Assembly: GCF_022179225.1 (NCBI RefSeq)
Contig: NZ_BPQL01000078.1
Location: forward strand, 1 to 41,558
Source of the DNA: Methylobacterium goesingense
GTDB taxonomy: Bacteria > Pseudomonadota > Alphaproteobacteria > Rhizobiales > Beijerinckiaceae
Reading direction: 5' to 3'
Length of the DNA: 41,558 nucleotides
The position numbers and the translations under genes were made by a program. The stretch's first letter is position 1. The number at the start of each line of letters is the position of its first letter. A model generated the notes under the pieces. The model made no database searches and was not told the origin of the DNA. It was given only the letters and a program-made list of their open reading frames with translations. Below, piece by piece: positions 18,228-26,551 of the stretch.

Positions 18228-19439
18228 ATGCGTCTCGTCTTGCGCCCGTTCCTGATCGGCCTGCTGGCCCTTGCGGCTGCGCTCCCTGCACCACGGGCGG
18301 CCACCGCTGCTCCTGTCCTCGGCGTGGACAAAACGATCGGTAAGGTTTCAGGCTGGTCGATCGGGGTCAGCCGATCGACCGACGGCTGTCTGGCCGCCGC
18401 GACCTACGAGGACCAGACGACGGTCTGGATGGGATTCAACGGAGAAAGGGACGAGGCATTCCTCGCCTTCACGAATCCCAAATGGCGATCAATCGAACCC
18501 GATCGCATCTATCAACTCATGATGCTCACCGGACGGGGACGCTGGAAGGGTCAGTTCACCGGTCTCGAACGCGGTGCGGATCGCGGTCTCATGGCATCCG
18601 GGCTGAAGAAGAGCTTCGTGCTCGACATCGCCCGTGCCGGTGGGATCGAGGTGCTGTTCGAGCGCAAGTCGATCGCGCGGCTCTCGTTGTCCGGATCCTC
18701 GGATGCGATCAGCGCGATGATCGACTGCCAGAAAGCCATCGTCGAAGCGAAAGCGGAGGCTGCGCCCCCCAGGAACAAGCCAAACCCCGACGCGGGCGTG
18801 ACGCCGAAGCGGGAGAGCGGCTCTTCGGGAACGGGCTTCTTCGTGTCGGAGGCCGGACACGTGCTGACCAACAACCACGTCATCAGTGGCTGCACGGAGA
18901 TCAATATCGCCAAGTTCGGTCTGCCGTCCCTGCGGGCTCGGCTCGTCGCGACCGACGTCCAGAACGATCTGGCTGTGCTGAGCACCGCCTTCGAGCATCC
19001 CGTGGTGCCGGCCTTGTCGCTCAAGCCAAGGGTCGGCGAGAGCGTCTATGCCTATGGCTTTCCGCTTCCCAACCTGCTGGCAGCCTCCGGCAATTTCACG
19101 GTCGGCAACATCACCGCAGCGGCGGGCCTCGGCGATGACACCCGCATGCTGCAGATCTCGACGCCCGTTCAGCCGGGCAACAGTGGCGGTCCGCTCATCG
19201 ATCAGTACGGCGCCGTGGTCGGCGTCATCGCCTCCAAGCTCAATGCGATGACGGTCGCGAAGGTCAACAACGACATCCCGCAAAACGTGAACTTCGCCAT
19301 CAAGTCGATGATCGCGCTGAATTTCCTGGACTCCAACGGTATCGTCACGGCGAGCGGCGCCAGGAATCCGACCCCGCTGGATCCGGCGACGGTCGCCGAG
19401 CAGGCCAAGGCCTATACCGTTCACGTGACCTGCCGATAA
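18228..19439 (+). CDS. Exported trypsin-like serine protease with unknown N-terminal domain
   Basis: A 403-residue protein with a Sec signal peptide (residues ~1-28). Residues ~35-170 form a domain I do not recognise, with Cys54 and Cys167. After a Pro/Lys linker comes a trypsin-fold protease with H217 (TNNHVISG), D247 (NDLAVL) and S319 (GNSGGPL), a complete catalytic triad in DegP-like context. No PDZ domain follows; the protein ends after the barrel, with one more Cys near the end. GAAGG precedes the ATG at 18228. It would act in the periplasm, perhaps on the small zipper protein encoded just upstream (inference). Confidence 0.87.
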   Translation: MRLVLRPFLIGLLALAAALPAPRAATAAPVLGVDKTIGKVSGWSIGVSRSTDGCLAAATYEDQTTVWMGFNGERDEAFLAFTNPKWRSIEPDRIYQLMMLTGRGRWKGQFTGLERGADRGLMASGLKKSFVLDIARAGGIEVLFERKSIARLSLSGSSDAISAMIDCQKAIVEAKAEAAPPRNKPNPDAGVTPKRESGSSGTGFFVSEAGHVLTNNHVISGCTEINIAKFGLPSLRARLVATDVQNDLAVLSTAFEHPVVPALSLKPRVGESVYAYGFPLPNLLAASGNFTVGNITAAAGLGDDTRMLQISTPVQPGNSGGPLIDQYGAVVGVIASKLNAMTVAKVNNDIPQNVNFAIKSMIALNFLDSNGIVTASGARNPTPLDPATVAEQAKAYTVHVTCR

Positions 19440-20102
19440 GCCGTACCGTTCTCGATCGGCCGCGGGGATACCCCGGGTCGGACAACGATGCGCCCTGGCG
19501 CGCGAACGCGATGCCTGGCGGCCGAGCCCGCCACTCGGGCGGTGGCTCGGCGTTCGGGTCGACCTTGTTGCAGGGGGGCGTCATGTCCGCGAAGCCCCCC
19601 GGTGGAGGAAGGCAAAGGCGGTGAGCGAGCCGCTCGCACTCGCCCCGAGAGGGCTGCCACGCAGGCCGCGTTGCAGGAATTCGTAGGCTTGCAGGACGTT
19701 CTGTCCGTCCTGCGCCATCGCGCCGAGCAGACTGTCACGCAGGGATGTGCGTCCTGCCAGGGGCACCGCGCCCCGCGCCCGATGAGCCTCCGGCAGCGTC
19801 GACGTCGCAGCGGCCTCGCGCAATCCGCGCTCGAGTTCCGGTCTGTCCGCCGGACCGAAGGTCCGGAGACGTCATCCCATGCTTCGCATCACCTACGGAA
19901 AACGCCCTTGAGATCTCGATCACGGAGGTGTTCGGGGTTTTATTCGAAAAGACGCGCCACCTCTTCCGATGCCGTTGATTGGATGGAACCTTCAGAACGA
20001 TCTTGCGCAATAAAGGCGCGCGGAGACGTTCTCCGTACAGTCAGACTGCTTGCGTTCGATCGAAGCCTGCCGATCGCGCGAGGGTCGCCAGCTCCCATCG
20101 CG
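19440..20102. other. Intergenic region between protease and beta-lactamase
   Basis: About 660 nt between convergent genes. The only coding-like frame is the weak minus-strand ORF at 19581-19823. The right part (19880-20040) is less GC-rich. No transposase remains or strong hairpin were recognised. Confidence 0.4.
19581..19823 (-). CDS. Possible small protein
   Basis: An 80-residue frame whose middle (SLRDSLLGAMAQDGQNVLQA, then YEFLQRG) looks like real helical protein, unlike neighbouring frames. The ends are Ala/Arg-rich. No clear ribosome site. May be a genuine small gene or a fragment of a decayed one. Confidence 0.28.
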   Translation of the reverse strand: MREAAATSTLPEAHRARGAVPLAGRTSLRDSLLGAMAQDGQNVLQAYEFLQRGLRGSPLGASASGSLTAFAFLHRGASRT

Positions 20103-20987
20103 TCAGAGGTTGGCCGCAATGGCGCGGGCGACGTCCGCGAGGATCGCGTTGCGGTGCTCGGTGGGCGCGTCCGTCTCCGTCAGATAGACCGCCACGAGGA
20201 TCGGCGCGCCGCCCGGAGGCCAGAGCAGGCCCGCATCGTTGGTGGTGCCCCGGTCGCCGGAGCCCGTCTTGTCGCCCACGCGCCAGCCCGGGGGCAGGCC
20301 CGCCCGCAGCCGGGCGCCCCCCGTCTGGTTGTCCGCGAGCCACCCGAGCAGGATCGCCCGCGAGGCGGGCGTGAGGGCGGTGCCGAGGGTCAGCCGCTCC
20401 AGATTCGCCACCATCGCCGCCGGGGTGGTGGTGTCGCGCGGGTCGCCCGGCAGCGCTTCGTTCAGGGTCGGCTCGTTGCGGTCGAGCCGGGTCGTCGGAT
20501 CACCGAGACCGCGCAGGTAGGCGGTGAGCCCGGCGGGGCCGCCGAGTGTGGTGAGGATGAGGTTGCCCGCGGTGTTGTCGCTCAGGGTGATGGCCGCCGC
20601 GCAGAGATCCCCGAGGGTCATGCCGCCTTCGGCCACGCGGGGCTGCGTGGCGGGCGAGTATTCCACCAGATCCCCAGGGCCGTAGGGGACCCGACGCTCC
20701 AGATGCTCCGTGCCCCCGTCCACCCGCGCCAGAACCGCCCCGGCCGCCAGCAGCTTGAAGGTGCTGCAGAGGGGAAAGCGCTCCTCCGCCCGGTGGCCGG
20801 AGATCTGGCCCGTGCCGGTGTCGCGCATCTGGACGCCGAGGCGGCCGCCGCTGCGCGCCTCCAGCGCCGCGAAGCGCTCGGAGAGGGCCGGGCGCGACGG
20901 CGCGCCAGGCCCCTGTCCGGCCAGTACCGCGCCTCCGCAGAAGAGGGCGGCGCCGCCGCCGGAGAGGAGGGTGCGTCTGTCGAGCAT
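20103..20987 (-). CDS. bla: Class A beta-lactamase, Tat-type leader
   Basis: A 294-residue serine beta-lactamase that hydrolyses penicillins and possibly cephalosporins in the periplasm. The N-terminus MLDRRTLLSGGGA has a twin-arginine pattern. All class A motifs are present: S75-T-F-K78 (Ambler 70-73), S136-D-N (130-132), E172xxxN176 (166/170) and K240-T-G (234-236). A Cys precedes the active-site Ser (Ambler 69), but no Cys follows KTG, so the carbapenemase 69-238 disulfide is absent, as in CTX-M-like enzymes. There is no LysR-type regulator next to it. The ATG at 20987 is chosen because the 12 upstream codons come before the leader; AAGG lies close to the ATG. Spectrum cannot be read from sequence. 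Confidence 0.92.
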   Translation of the reverse strand: MLDRRTLLSGGGAALFCGGAVLAGQGPGAPSRPALSERFAALEARSGGRLGVQMRDTGTGQISGHRAEERFPLCSTFKLLAAGAVLARVDGGTEHLERRVPYGPGDLVEYSPATQPRVAEGGMTLGDLCAAAITLSDNTAGNLILTTLGGPAGLTAYLRGLGDPTTRLDRNEPTLNEALPGDPRDTTTPAAMVANLERLTLGTALTPASRAILLGWLADNQTGGARLRAGLPPGWRVGDKTGSGDRGTTNDAGLLWPPGGAPILVAVYLTETDAPTEHRNAILADVARAIAANL

Positions 20988-21212
20988 CGCGGAGCCTTTC
21001 CGTGGTCGCCGGGCAGACAGCACCGCAGGATGGCGCCAGCGTGGCGGGGGCCCGGCCGAATCCGTGCCCGCGTGCGTCAGCCGATGACCGCCTGCCCCTG
21101 ATCGTCATCGCGTCGAACGCGATCCGGATGGAGGGCCGGGCGGCGGCGGAAGCGGCGCGTCCCGAGGCCACGAAGGGCCGATCCGGCGCGCTGTCGCGGG
21201 ATGGCCGGCGGC

Positions 21213-21710
21213 CTAGCGAACGGGCTTGTGCGGCTTTCCCGACGGCTTCCCGAACGACGTTTTGCCCGAGGCGGCCTTGCCCGGGGCGGTCCTGTTCACA
21301 GAAGACTTGCCAGGCGAGGGTTTGCCGAACGCCGGCTTCGCCGGCGCCTGGGGCGGCCGCTTCATCGGCGGCCTTCCCGGTGCCTCGGGCGGACCGCGCT
21401 CCGGAGCCCTGGCCGCCGGCTTGTCCGTGATCTTGCTCACCACCTTGCCCGTCCCCTTCCGCGCCTTTCCGAAGGGCCTCAGGGGCGCCTTCGCGTCCAG
21501 GGCGATGCGGGCGATCTCCTGGGGGTTCGGCGCGCCGCCCGCGATCCGCCGCAGGGCGTCCAGCATCTCCTCGAGGGTCTGGGCCGACTCGCCCTCCAGG
21601 GTCTCCTCCGGTCGGATGCCGTTGAGTTCCGGGGCGATCTCCTCAGCCGCCTCGCGCAGTTCGGCGATGAGTTCGGCGGGTGAGTAGCGGGGCGGGATCG
21701 GGTGGGCCAT
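21213..21710 (-). CDS. Hypothetical protein with basic Lys/Pro/Gly repeat tail
   Basis: A 165-residue protein in two parts. The first ~85 residues are an acidic helical domain (YSPAELIAELREAAEEIAPE, then LNGIRPEETLEGES). The rest is a low-complexity basic tail with repeated PGK, SGK and FGKP units, like histone-type or nucleic-acid-binding tails. The frame is open another 150 codons upstream, but that part is antisense to a plus-strand gene, so the ATG at 21710 is used. It is divergent from the next small gene pair. Function unknown. Confidence 0.65.
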   Translation of the reverse strand: MAHPIPPRYSPAELIAELREAAEEIAPELNGIRPEETLEGESAQTLEEMLDALRRIAGGAPNPQEIARIALDAKAPLRPFGKARKGTGKVVSKITDKPAARAPERGPPEAPGRPPMKRPPQAPAKPAFGKPSPGKSSVNRTAPGKAASGKTSFGKPSGKPHKPVR

Positions 21711-21839
21711 GGCGCGACCATGGCAGGCGTGGGAAAGCCCCACAAGGCAGCCCAGCCGCCTCGGTGGAGACCGGTTCGAACGGTTCCGGCCCTTCGCGCG
21801 TTGCTGTCGCCTCGGAGAGGGTGGGGGCGGGGGAGCAGC

Positions 21840-22172
21840 ATGCGCACCTGGAGGGCCATGGACCGGGCTCCGCATGACGGGCGCTGGATCATCGCGATCC
21901 ACCGCGACGACCCGGACCGGCGCGCGGTGATCCGCTGGGACCCGGAGGCCGCCGGCGATCCGCGCCCCTGGCACGTTGCCTCCTGCCAGCACAGCTACCC
22001 GGCCGATGCCTTCACGGACTGGATGGACTTTCCCGATTGTCCACCGCCCGATCGCCCACCGCCCGATCGTCCGCAACCCGAGTCCCCGGCGCCCCAGGCG
22101 GCGCGGGATTTCAGTCCGACGGGAGACCACGATGGAGACCAGGACCACGGGCCCGCTCACCCTCCAGGTTGA
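21840..22172 (+). CDS. Hypothetical protein, DUF551-like core
   Basis: A 110-residue protein. The core RAPHDGRWIIAIHRDD...AVIRWDP...WHVASC resembles small proteins with the PxDGxxI...VxxW pattern (DUF551-like), found in phages and chromosomes. The C-terminal 40 residues are Pro/Asp-rich, with a PPPDRPPPDR tandem repeat. GGGGGAG lies 5 nt before the ATG. It overlaps the next gene by 41 nt in another frame, which implies coupling. The DUF link is a motif impression only. Confidence 0.62.
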   Translation: MRTWRAMDRAPHDGRWIIAIHRDDPDRRAVIRWDPEAAGDPRPWHVASCQHSYPADAFTDWMDFPDCPPPDRPPPDRPQPESPAPQAARDFSPTGDHDGDQDHGPAHPPG

Positions 22173-22353
22173 GCCCTGCGCCGAGGATCCGACCCGCTAT
22201 CGCTGGGTCATCCGCGACCGGGACCACATCCTGCGCGTCGCGGCCTACGCGCTGCCCGATGCCGTCTCGGCGCGGGCGCAGGGCGACGGAGCGCTGGCGG
22301 AGGTGGCCGCGCTCCGGCGCGACGCCGACCCGGTTCCGGCCGGGCCGACCTAA
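22132..22353 (+). CDS. Small hypothetical protein
   Basis: A 73-residue acidic protein (METRTTGPLTLQVEPCAEDP start) reading as a small alpha/beta fold, with RYRWVIRDRDHILRVAAYAL in the middle. It starts inside the upstream gene (41-nt overlap). Its stop overlaps the stop of the convergent PepSY gene by 4 bp (CTAA). No family recognised. Confidence 0.6.
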   Translation: METRTTGPLTLQVEPCAEDPTRYRWVIRDRDHILRVAAYALPDAVSARAQGDGALAEVAALRRDADPVPAGPT

Positions 22354-23765
22354 CGGACCCGGGCGGTGTGGCGCAGGCGGCGCCAGCCCATCACCACGCC
22401 CGAGAGGGCGATGCCCGCGCCGAGGCCGTTGAGGAGCCACATCACCGCGTCCCAGGCCGGACGGGCCTGGAACAGGTTTCCGAAGTCGAGGCGGTGCGGT
22501 GCCTCGAACAGCCAGCGCTGGAGCCGGCCGCTGGCATCGAGGCGGTCGAGGAGCGCGCCCGTCTCCGGGTCGATGTGCAGCCAGGTCGCGGCCGCGTCGT
22601 CGAAGCGCACGCGCAGCACCGGGAGCGGCCGGGTGTCGTGGTGGGGATACCAGTAGGCATCGTAGGCGGTCAGCGTCTCGGTCCCGGCGATGCGGGCCTC
22701 CGGCAGGGCGCGGGCGGCGGCGGCCCTCAGGGTTTCCTCCGCGGGCGACGGGATCGCGAACCGGCGCCCCCCCGCATCGGCCGCGACCAGCACGGACCGG
22801 CCGTCGACCTGGGTGAACCGGACCTCGACGATCCCCGCATGCGGAAATCCGTCCAGGGCCGCGCGATCGATCCGGTTGGGTGAACCTGCATAGGCCTCCC
22901 GCATGGCCGCCGGGGGCGTTCGGGGCGTGAACCAGTGGTTCGGGTTCATCGAGAGCCAGCCGCTTGCGATGAAGGTCAGAAGGCACAGGCCCCCGAAGGT
23001 GCCGAGGAGGTGGTGCCAGCGCCCGAGGCCGCGATAGGGCGTCACCGCCCCGGAGGCGTAGGGCTGGCGCAGGCGCAGGCGCCAGATTCCGAGGACGAGG
23101 CCGCTGAGCACCCCCGCGACCGCGACGCCGGAGACCCACAGCAGGACACCGCGCCAGAGCTCCGCCCGCGCCCGCAGCGGCGTGGGATAGAACCAGTGCG
23201 GGATCGCCCCGAGCCAGTTCCACAGGCGCTCCCGGCGGCTGGTGTCGAGGACGACCGCGCCGGTGCGGGCCGAGACGTAGAGCTCGGTGCCGGCGGCGTC
23301 GCCGAGCGCCACCACGTGGAAGGGGCGCAGTGGATCGTAGCGGTCCCGCACCGTCCACTGGTCGCGGGTCACGGCCCGCACTGTGGCGCCCGGGCCGAAC
23401 GGCGCCAGGGCCGCCGCCGCGTCGACGGGGCCGAGCACCCGCCCGGTCTCGGCCGAGACCGCGTGCCGGGCGCCGTCGCGGGTCGTCACCTGATAGACAG
23501 GCGCCCCGCCCCGCATCGCGAGGCTGAGGCCGCCGGGGGCGGGGTCGAGCCCCGCCCGGTCCATGACTTCGGCGGGGCCGAGGCGCACCCGGTCCCAGGC
23601 GATGGGCGCGAGGTGGGACAGGCGCTCGGCCTCGGTCAGCGCCGGGAACGCCACGTAGAGCATCACCAGCCCCGACAGCACCCAGGCGGCGAGGAACAGG
23701 CCCGTGGCGATGCCGAGCCAACGGTGGCCGAGGATCAGCCAGCGCTTCAGGAATTTGAGCCGCAT
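22350..23765 (-). CDS. PepSY-domain membrane protein next to the TonB receptor
   Basis: A 471-residue protein of the PepSY_TM family, whose members near TonB receptors act as inner-membrane reductases or assembly factors for metal-chelate uptake. Transmembrane segments lie near residues 15-40, 220-245, 265-285 and 445-468. The first carries the GHRWLGIATG motif typical of this family. Two PepSY-like periplasmic parts (around YQVTTRDGARHAVS and WLHIDPETGALLDRL) lie between them. Its ATG shares its first base with the TGA of the receptor gene (TGATG), so translation is coupled and the two products function together. The frame extends 95 codons upstream, inside the receptor gene, and is not used. 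Confidence 0.88.
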   Translation of the reverse strand: MRLKFLKRWLILGHRWLGIATGLFLAAWVLSGLVMLYVAFPALTEAERLSHLAPIAWDRVRLGPAEVMDRAGLDPAPGGLSLAMRGGAPVYQVTTRDGARHAVSAETGRVLGPVDAAAALAPFGPGATVRAVTRDQWTVRDRYDPLRPFHVVALGDAAGTELYVSARTGAVVLDTSRRERLWNWLGAIPHWFYPTPLRARAELWRGVLLWVSGVAVAGVLSGLVLGIWRLRLRQPYASGAVTPYRGLGRWHHLLGTFGGLCLLTFIASGWLSMNPNHWFTPRTPPAAMREAYAGSPNRIDRAALDGFPHAGIVEVRFTQVDGRSVLVAADAGGRRFAIPSPAEETLRAAAARALPEARIAGTETLTAYDAYWYPHHDTRPLPVLRVRFDDAAATWLHIDPETGALLDRLDASGRLQRWLFEAPHRLDFGNLFQARPAWDAVMWLLNGLGAGIALSGVVMGWRRLRHTARVR

Positions 23766-25981
23766 CAGAACCGCACGCTGTAGGCCACCTCGAAGGAGCG
23801 GGGCCGGCCGAGCAGCCAGTTGGTGCCGATGCCGTTCACGGCGTTGCCGCTGATCGCATAGATCTCGTCGAAGAGGTTGTAGGCCCGAAGCGACAGCCGC
23901 GAGGTCTGCGTGACCTGATGGTCGAGCCCGGCATTGACCAGGGTATAGGCCGGGCGCCGCGCCTGGTTGCCGAAGTCGCTGAAGGTCTCGCCTACGTGCT
24001 GGAGGCCGACCCGCGCCTCCCAGGCCGGGGCGAAGGCCCAATTGACCCACAGATTGGCGACCCGCTCAGGCACGTCGATGGGCTGGCGCCCGGCATAGGA
24101 TACGACCTGCCCGCCCACCGCCTGGTTGAAGTCGTCGTACTGGGCGTGGAGGAGGGCGACGTTGGCGTCGATGCGCCAAGCCGCGAACAGGTGCAGGCTC
24201 ACGGCCGCCTCGACCCCGAGGGAGGATTGCCGGCCGACCTGGGTGGACAGGGTGGGCTGGCCCGGGACCGTCGAGATCAGGTTGTCCTTGACGATGCGGT
24301 AACCGGCCAGCGTCCATTCGGCCCGGCCGTCGAGCGCGACGCCCTTGGCGCCGACCTCGACCTGCTCGCCGGTGGAGAGTTGGAAGTTGGCGAGTGACTG
24401 CGAGAGCGAGATCAGGCTCCCCACCGGATCGGTGGCGGTGGCGTATTGCGCGTAGAGCGCCAGCAGCGGCGTCGGGTTGTAGACAGCCCCGAAGCGGTAG
24501 CTCAGCGCCTGGAAATCCCGGTCGAAGCCGGCGCCGGTGACGAGGTTGGTCCGGTGCAGCACCGGCGCGTCGTAGCGCCCCCCCGCGAGCAGCGAGACCT
24601 GATCGGACAGGATCAGCCGGTTCTCGGCGAAGACCGAGGCCTGGCGCGTGCTGGTGGCGTAGGCTGGGGAGGCGCGGCCGTTGGCCGGGAACAGGCCGGG
24701 GTCGTAGGCGAAGGGGTCGACGCTAGTGACGAGGCCGCCGCCTTCGGACGCGAAGTTGTTGGTGTGCCGGAAGGCGATGTGATTCACGTCGAAGCCGGCG
24801 AGGAATTCGTTGCGGAACCCAAACAGGGTGCCCCGGAAGGTCGCGTCGAAGCGGTTCCCGACCTGCTCTTGGCTATGGTAGATCTCGAGGTAGTCGGAGC
24901 GATCAATCCGGCCGGTGTCCCGGTTGAAGGCGTATTGCTCGACGTCGAGCCATTGGCGCCGGCTCTGGAGCCGGTAGGCGGTGTTGCGGATCGTGATGTC
25001 GGCGGTGGGCGTCCACTCCGTCCGCAGTTGCGTCCAGTTGTCGGTCCAGAGGATCTTGGCGTCGCGGACGTTGTAGTTGTTGAACCGGATGGATTCGAGG
25101 ATGCGTCCGTTCACCAGTGGCGTGCCCCAGTAGCGGGCGGGCTCCTGGTAGCCGAAATCGTGGCTCAGGGTGAACGCGAGGTCCGGGGTCGCCTGGAGGG
25201 TGAGGGCACCCGAGACCGCGAGGTTGCGGAATTCCCCGTTCGGCGAGATCCAGCCCTCGGCGCGGTTGCCGCTGACGTTGAGGCGGTAGGCGACCGATTC
25301 GCCGATGGGGCCGCCCGAATCGAGGGCGAGGCGCGCGAGCCCGTCCGAGCCCACGGCCGCGCGGGCCTCGTTGAAGGGCGTGAAGAGCGGCTTCTTCGTG
25401 ACCACGTTGACCACGCCGCCGATGGCGCCGTCGCCGTAGAGCACGGAGGCCGGCCCGCGCAACACTTCGATGCGCTCGACGTTCCAGGTGTCGAACGGGA
25501 AGGTGACGGTACCGGCGCCCACGAACAGGCGGGTCCCGTCGTAGAGCTGCTGGATCGAGTTCGGCCCGGAAAAGCCCCGGGCCGTGAAGGCGCCGTTGCC
25601 GTTGCCCGGCGCCGCCACCGTGGTGATGCCGGTGGCGTTCTGGGTAACGGCCTCGGCCACCGTATTCTGGCCGCGCAGGCGGGTGGTCTCGCCCGCGATC
25701 ACGTCCACGCTGGCGGGGGTCTCCAGGGCCGTCAGGCCAAGGCGGCTGGCGCTGCGGCCGGGGCTGCGCAGGTTCAGCCCCTCGGCCGGCGGCGCGCTCC
25801 CGGTGCCGATACCGGAGACCGAGAGGGTGTCGAGGGTCACGGCCTCCTGGGCATAGGCGGGGGCGGACAGGGCGCCGCTGAGTAGTGCGACGAGGGGCAG
25901 GGCCCGGTCTCGAAGACGATGCTTGCAACGTTCAGCGGACCGGGCGCGGAAATGGTGGCGATGCGGGTCGGAGCGGGACAT
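23765..25981 (-). CDS. TonB-dependent outer-membrane receptor under a cobalamin riboswitch
   Basis: A 738-residue outer-membrane receptor. It has a long basic signal peptide (cleavage near APAYAQ), a TonB-box-like DTLSVSG, a plug domain with the VERIEVLRGPASVLYGDGAI motif and GGVVNVVTKK, then a beta barrel ending in an aromatic residue (...EVAYSVRF). The plug and barrel resemble ferric-siderophore receptors (FhuA/FecA type). The B12 riboswitch upstream and the coupled PepSY gene argue for cobalamin or another metal chelate as substrate. The ATG at 25981 lies after a weak ribosome site. The frame stays open upstream through the leader, but that codes for no family sequence. Confidence 0.93.
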   Translation of the reverse strand: MSRSDPHRHHFRARSAERCKHRLRDRALPLVALLSGALSAPAYAQEAVTLDTLSVSGIGTGSAPPAEGLNLRSPGRSASRLGLTALETPASVDVIAGETTRLRGQNTVAEAVTQNATGITTVAAPGNGNGAFTARGFSGPNSIQQLYDGTRLFVGAGTVTFPFDTWNVERIEVLRGPASVLYGDGAIGGVVNVVTKKPLFTPFNEARAAVGSDGLARLALDSGGPIGESVAYRLNVSGNRAEGWISPNGEFRNLAVSGALTLQATPDLAFTLSHDFGYQEPARYWGTPLVNGRILESIRFNNYNVRDAKILWTDNWTQLRTEWTPTADITIRNTAYRLQSRRQWLDVEQYAFNRDTGRIDRSDYLEIYHSQEQVGNRFDATFRGTLFGFRNEFLAGFDVNHIAFRHTNNFASEGGGLVTSVDPFAYDPGLFPANGRASPAYATSTRQASVFAENRLILSDQVSLLAGGRYDAPVLHRTNLVTGAGFDRDFQALSYRFGAVYNPTPLLALYAQYATATDPVGSLISLSQSLANFQLSTGEQVEVGAKGVALDGRAEWTLAGYRIVKDNLISTVPGQPTLSTQVGRQSSLGVEAAVSLHLFAAWRIDANVALLHAQYDDFNQAVGGQVVSYAGRQPIDVPERVANLWVNWAFAPAWEARVGLQHVGETFSDFGNQARRPAYTLVNAGLDHQVTQTSRLSLRAYNLFDEIYAISGNAVNGIGTNWLLGRPRSFEVAYSVRF

Positions 25982-26044
25982 GGAGCAACCGGGGACGGGC
26001 ACGGGTATCGGCCGGAGCCGACGAGTCCCCTCCGCTAAAGCGAA

Positions 26045-26059
26045 TGTTATAATGTTACA
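26045..26059 (-). promoter_or_regulatory. Zur-like imperfect palindrome in the receptor leader
   Basis: TGTTATAATGTTACA is an imperfect palindrome (11 of 15 positions self-complementary), AT-rich in very GC-rich surroundings. It lies 64-78 nt upstream of the receptor ATG. Its TGTTATA half resembles alphaproteobacterial Zur operators. It could equally contain a second promoter -10 (TATAAC on the minus strand). Confidence 0.35.
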
Positions 26060-26299
26060 ATCGCAAAGTCTCGGCGAACGCATGTCGGTTCGGCCCACGA
26101 TCCTGCGGACCATCGGCTGGGCGGCCGAATGGAACAGGCGGGCGCGCGACGCGCGGAAGGCGAGGGCGGAGACGGACATCGACGGGCTTGCGGACGCGAA
26201 ACGCGCGCGAAGTGGCACGTCACCGCGAAGACGTCGGTCCGTTCGCGGCATGCGAACGCCCCGACACCCACCAGGACACCCCGCCCGATGCGTTCCGCG

Positions 26300-26485
26300 T
26301 GTGACCACGACTGACGGCAGGTCTCCTGGCTCGCGGGTCACCGCCCTCTCATCGTCTTCCCAGGCCCCGGGTCCTGACGGACCTTCCACCCAGTGACGTG
26401 TTGATGATGGGCTCGCCGCTTACAGTTGCGGGGGCAGCCGCGGCGTTGGGGCCTGAGCCCCGCACCGCGTTCCCTTTTGATCCTC
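26300..26485 (-). ncRNA. Cobalamin (AdoCbl) riboswitch
   Basis: Minus-strand sequence shows the conserved order of the cobalamin riboswitch: GGGAACGCGGTG, then CTGCCCCCGCAACTGTAAGCGG, then CACTG...GGGAAGAC, then the B12 box GAGCCAGGAGACCTGCC. It lies in the leader about 320 nt upstream of the TonB receptor start and after the SDR gene. B12 binding normally shuts off the downstream uptake genes. The structural boundaries are estimated. Confidence 0.96.
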
Positions 26486-26551
26486 CTGAAGAGGAACCGT
26501 CCAGGGCAAGCTAGGCGGTGCGGGGGGTGGGCGTCAACCGGCCGAGCGTCC

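Noticed and set aside
24446..25885. Long plus-strand frame antisense to the TonB receptor
   Set aside because: Plug and barrel motifs lie on the minus strand.
25982..26389. In-frame N-terminal extension of the TonB receptor through the leader
   Set aside because: It would translate the riboswitch region. The signal peptide begins at 25981.
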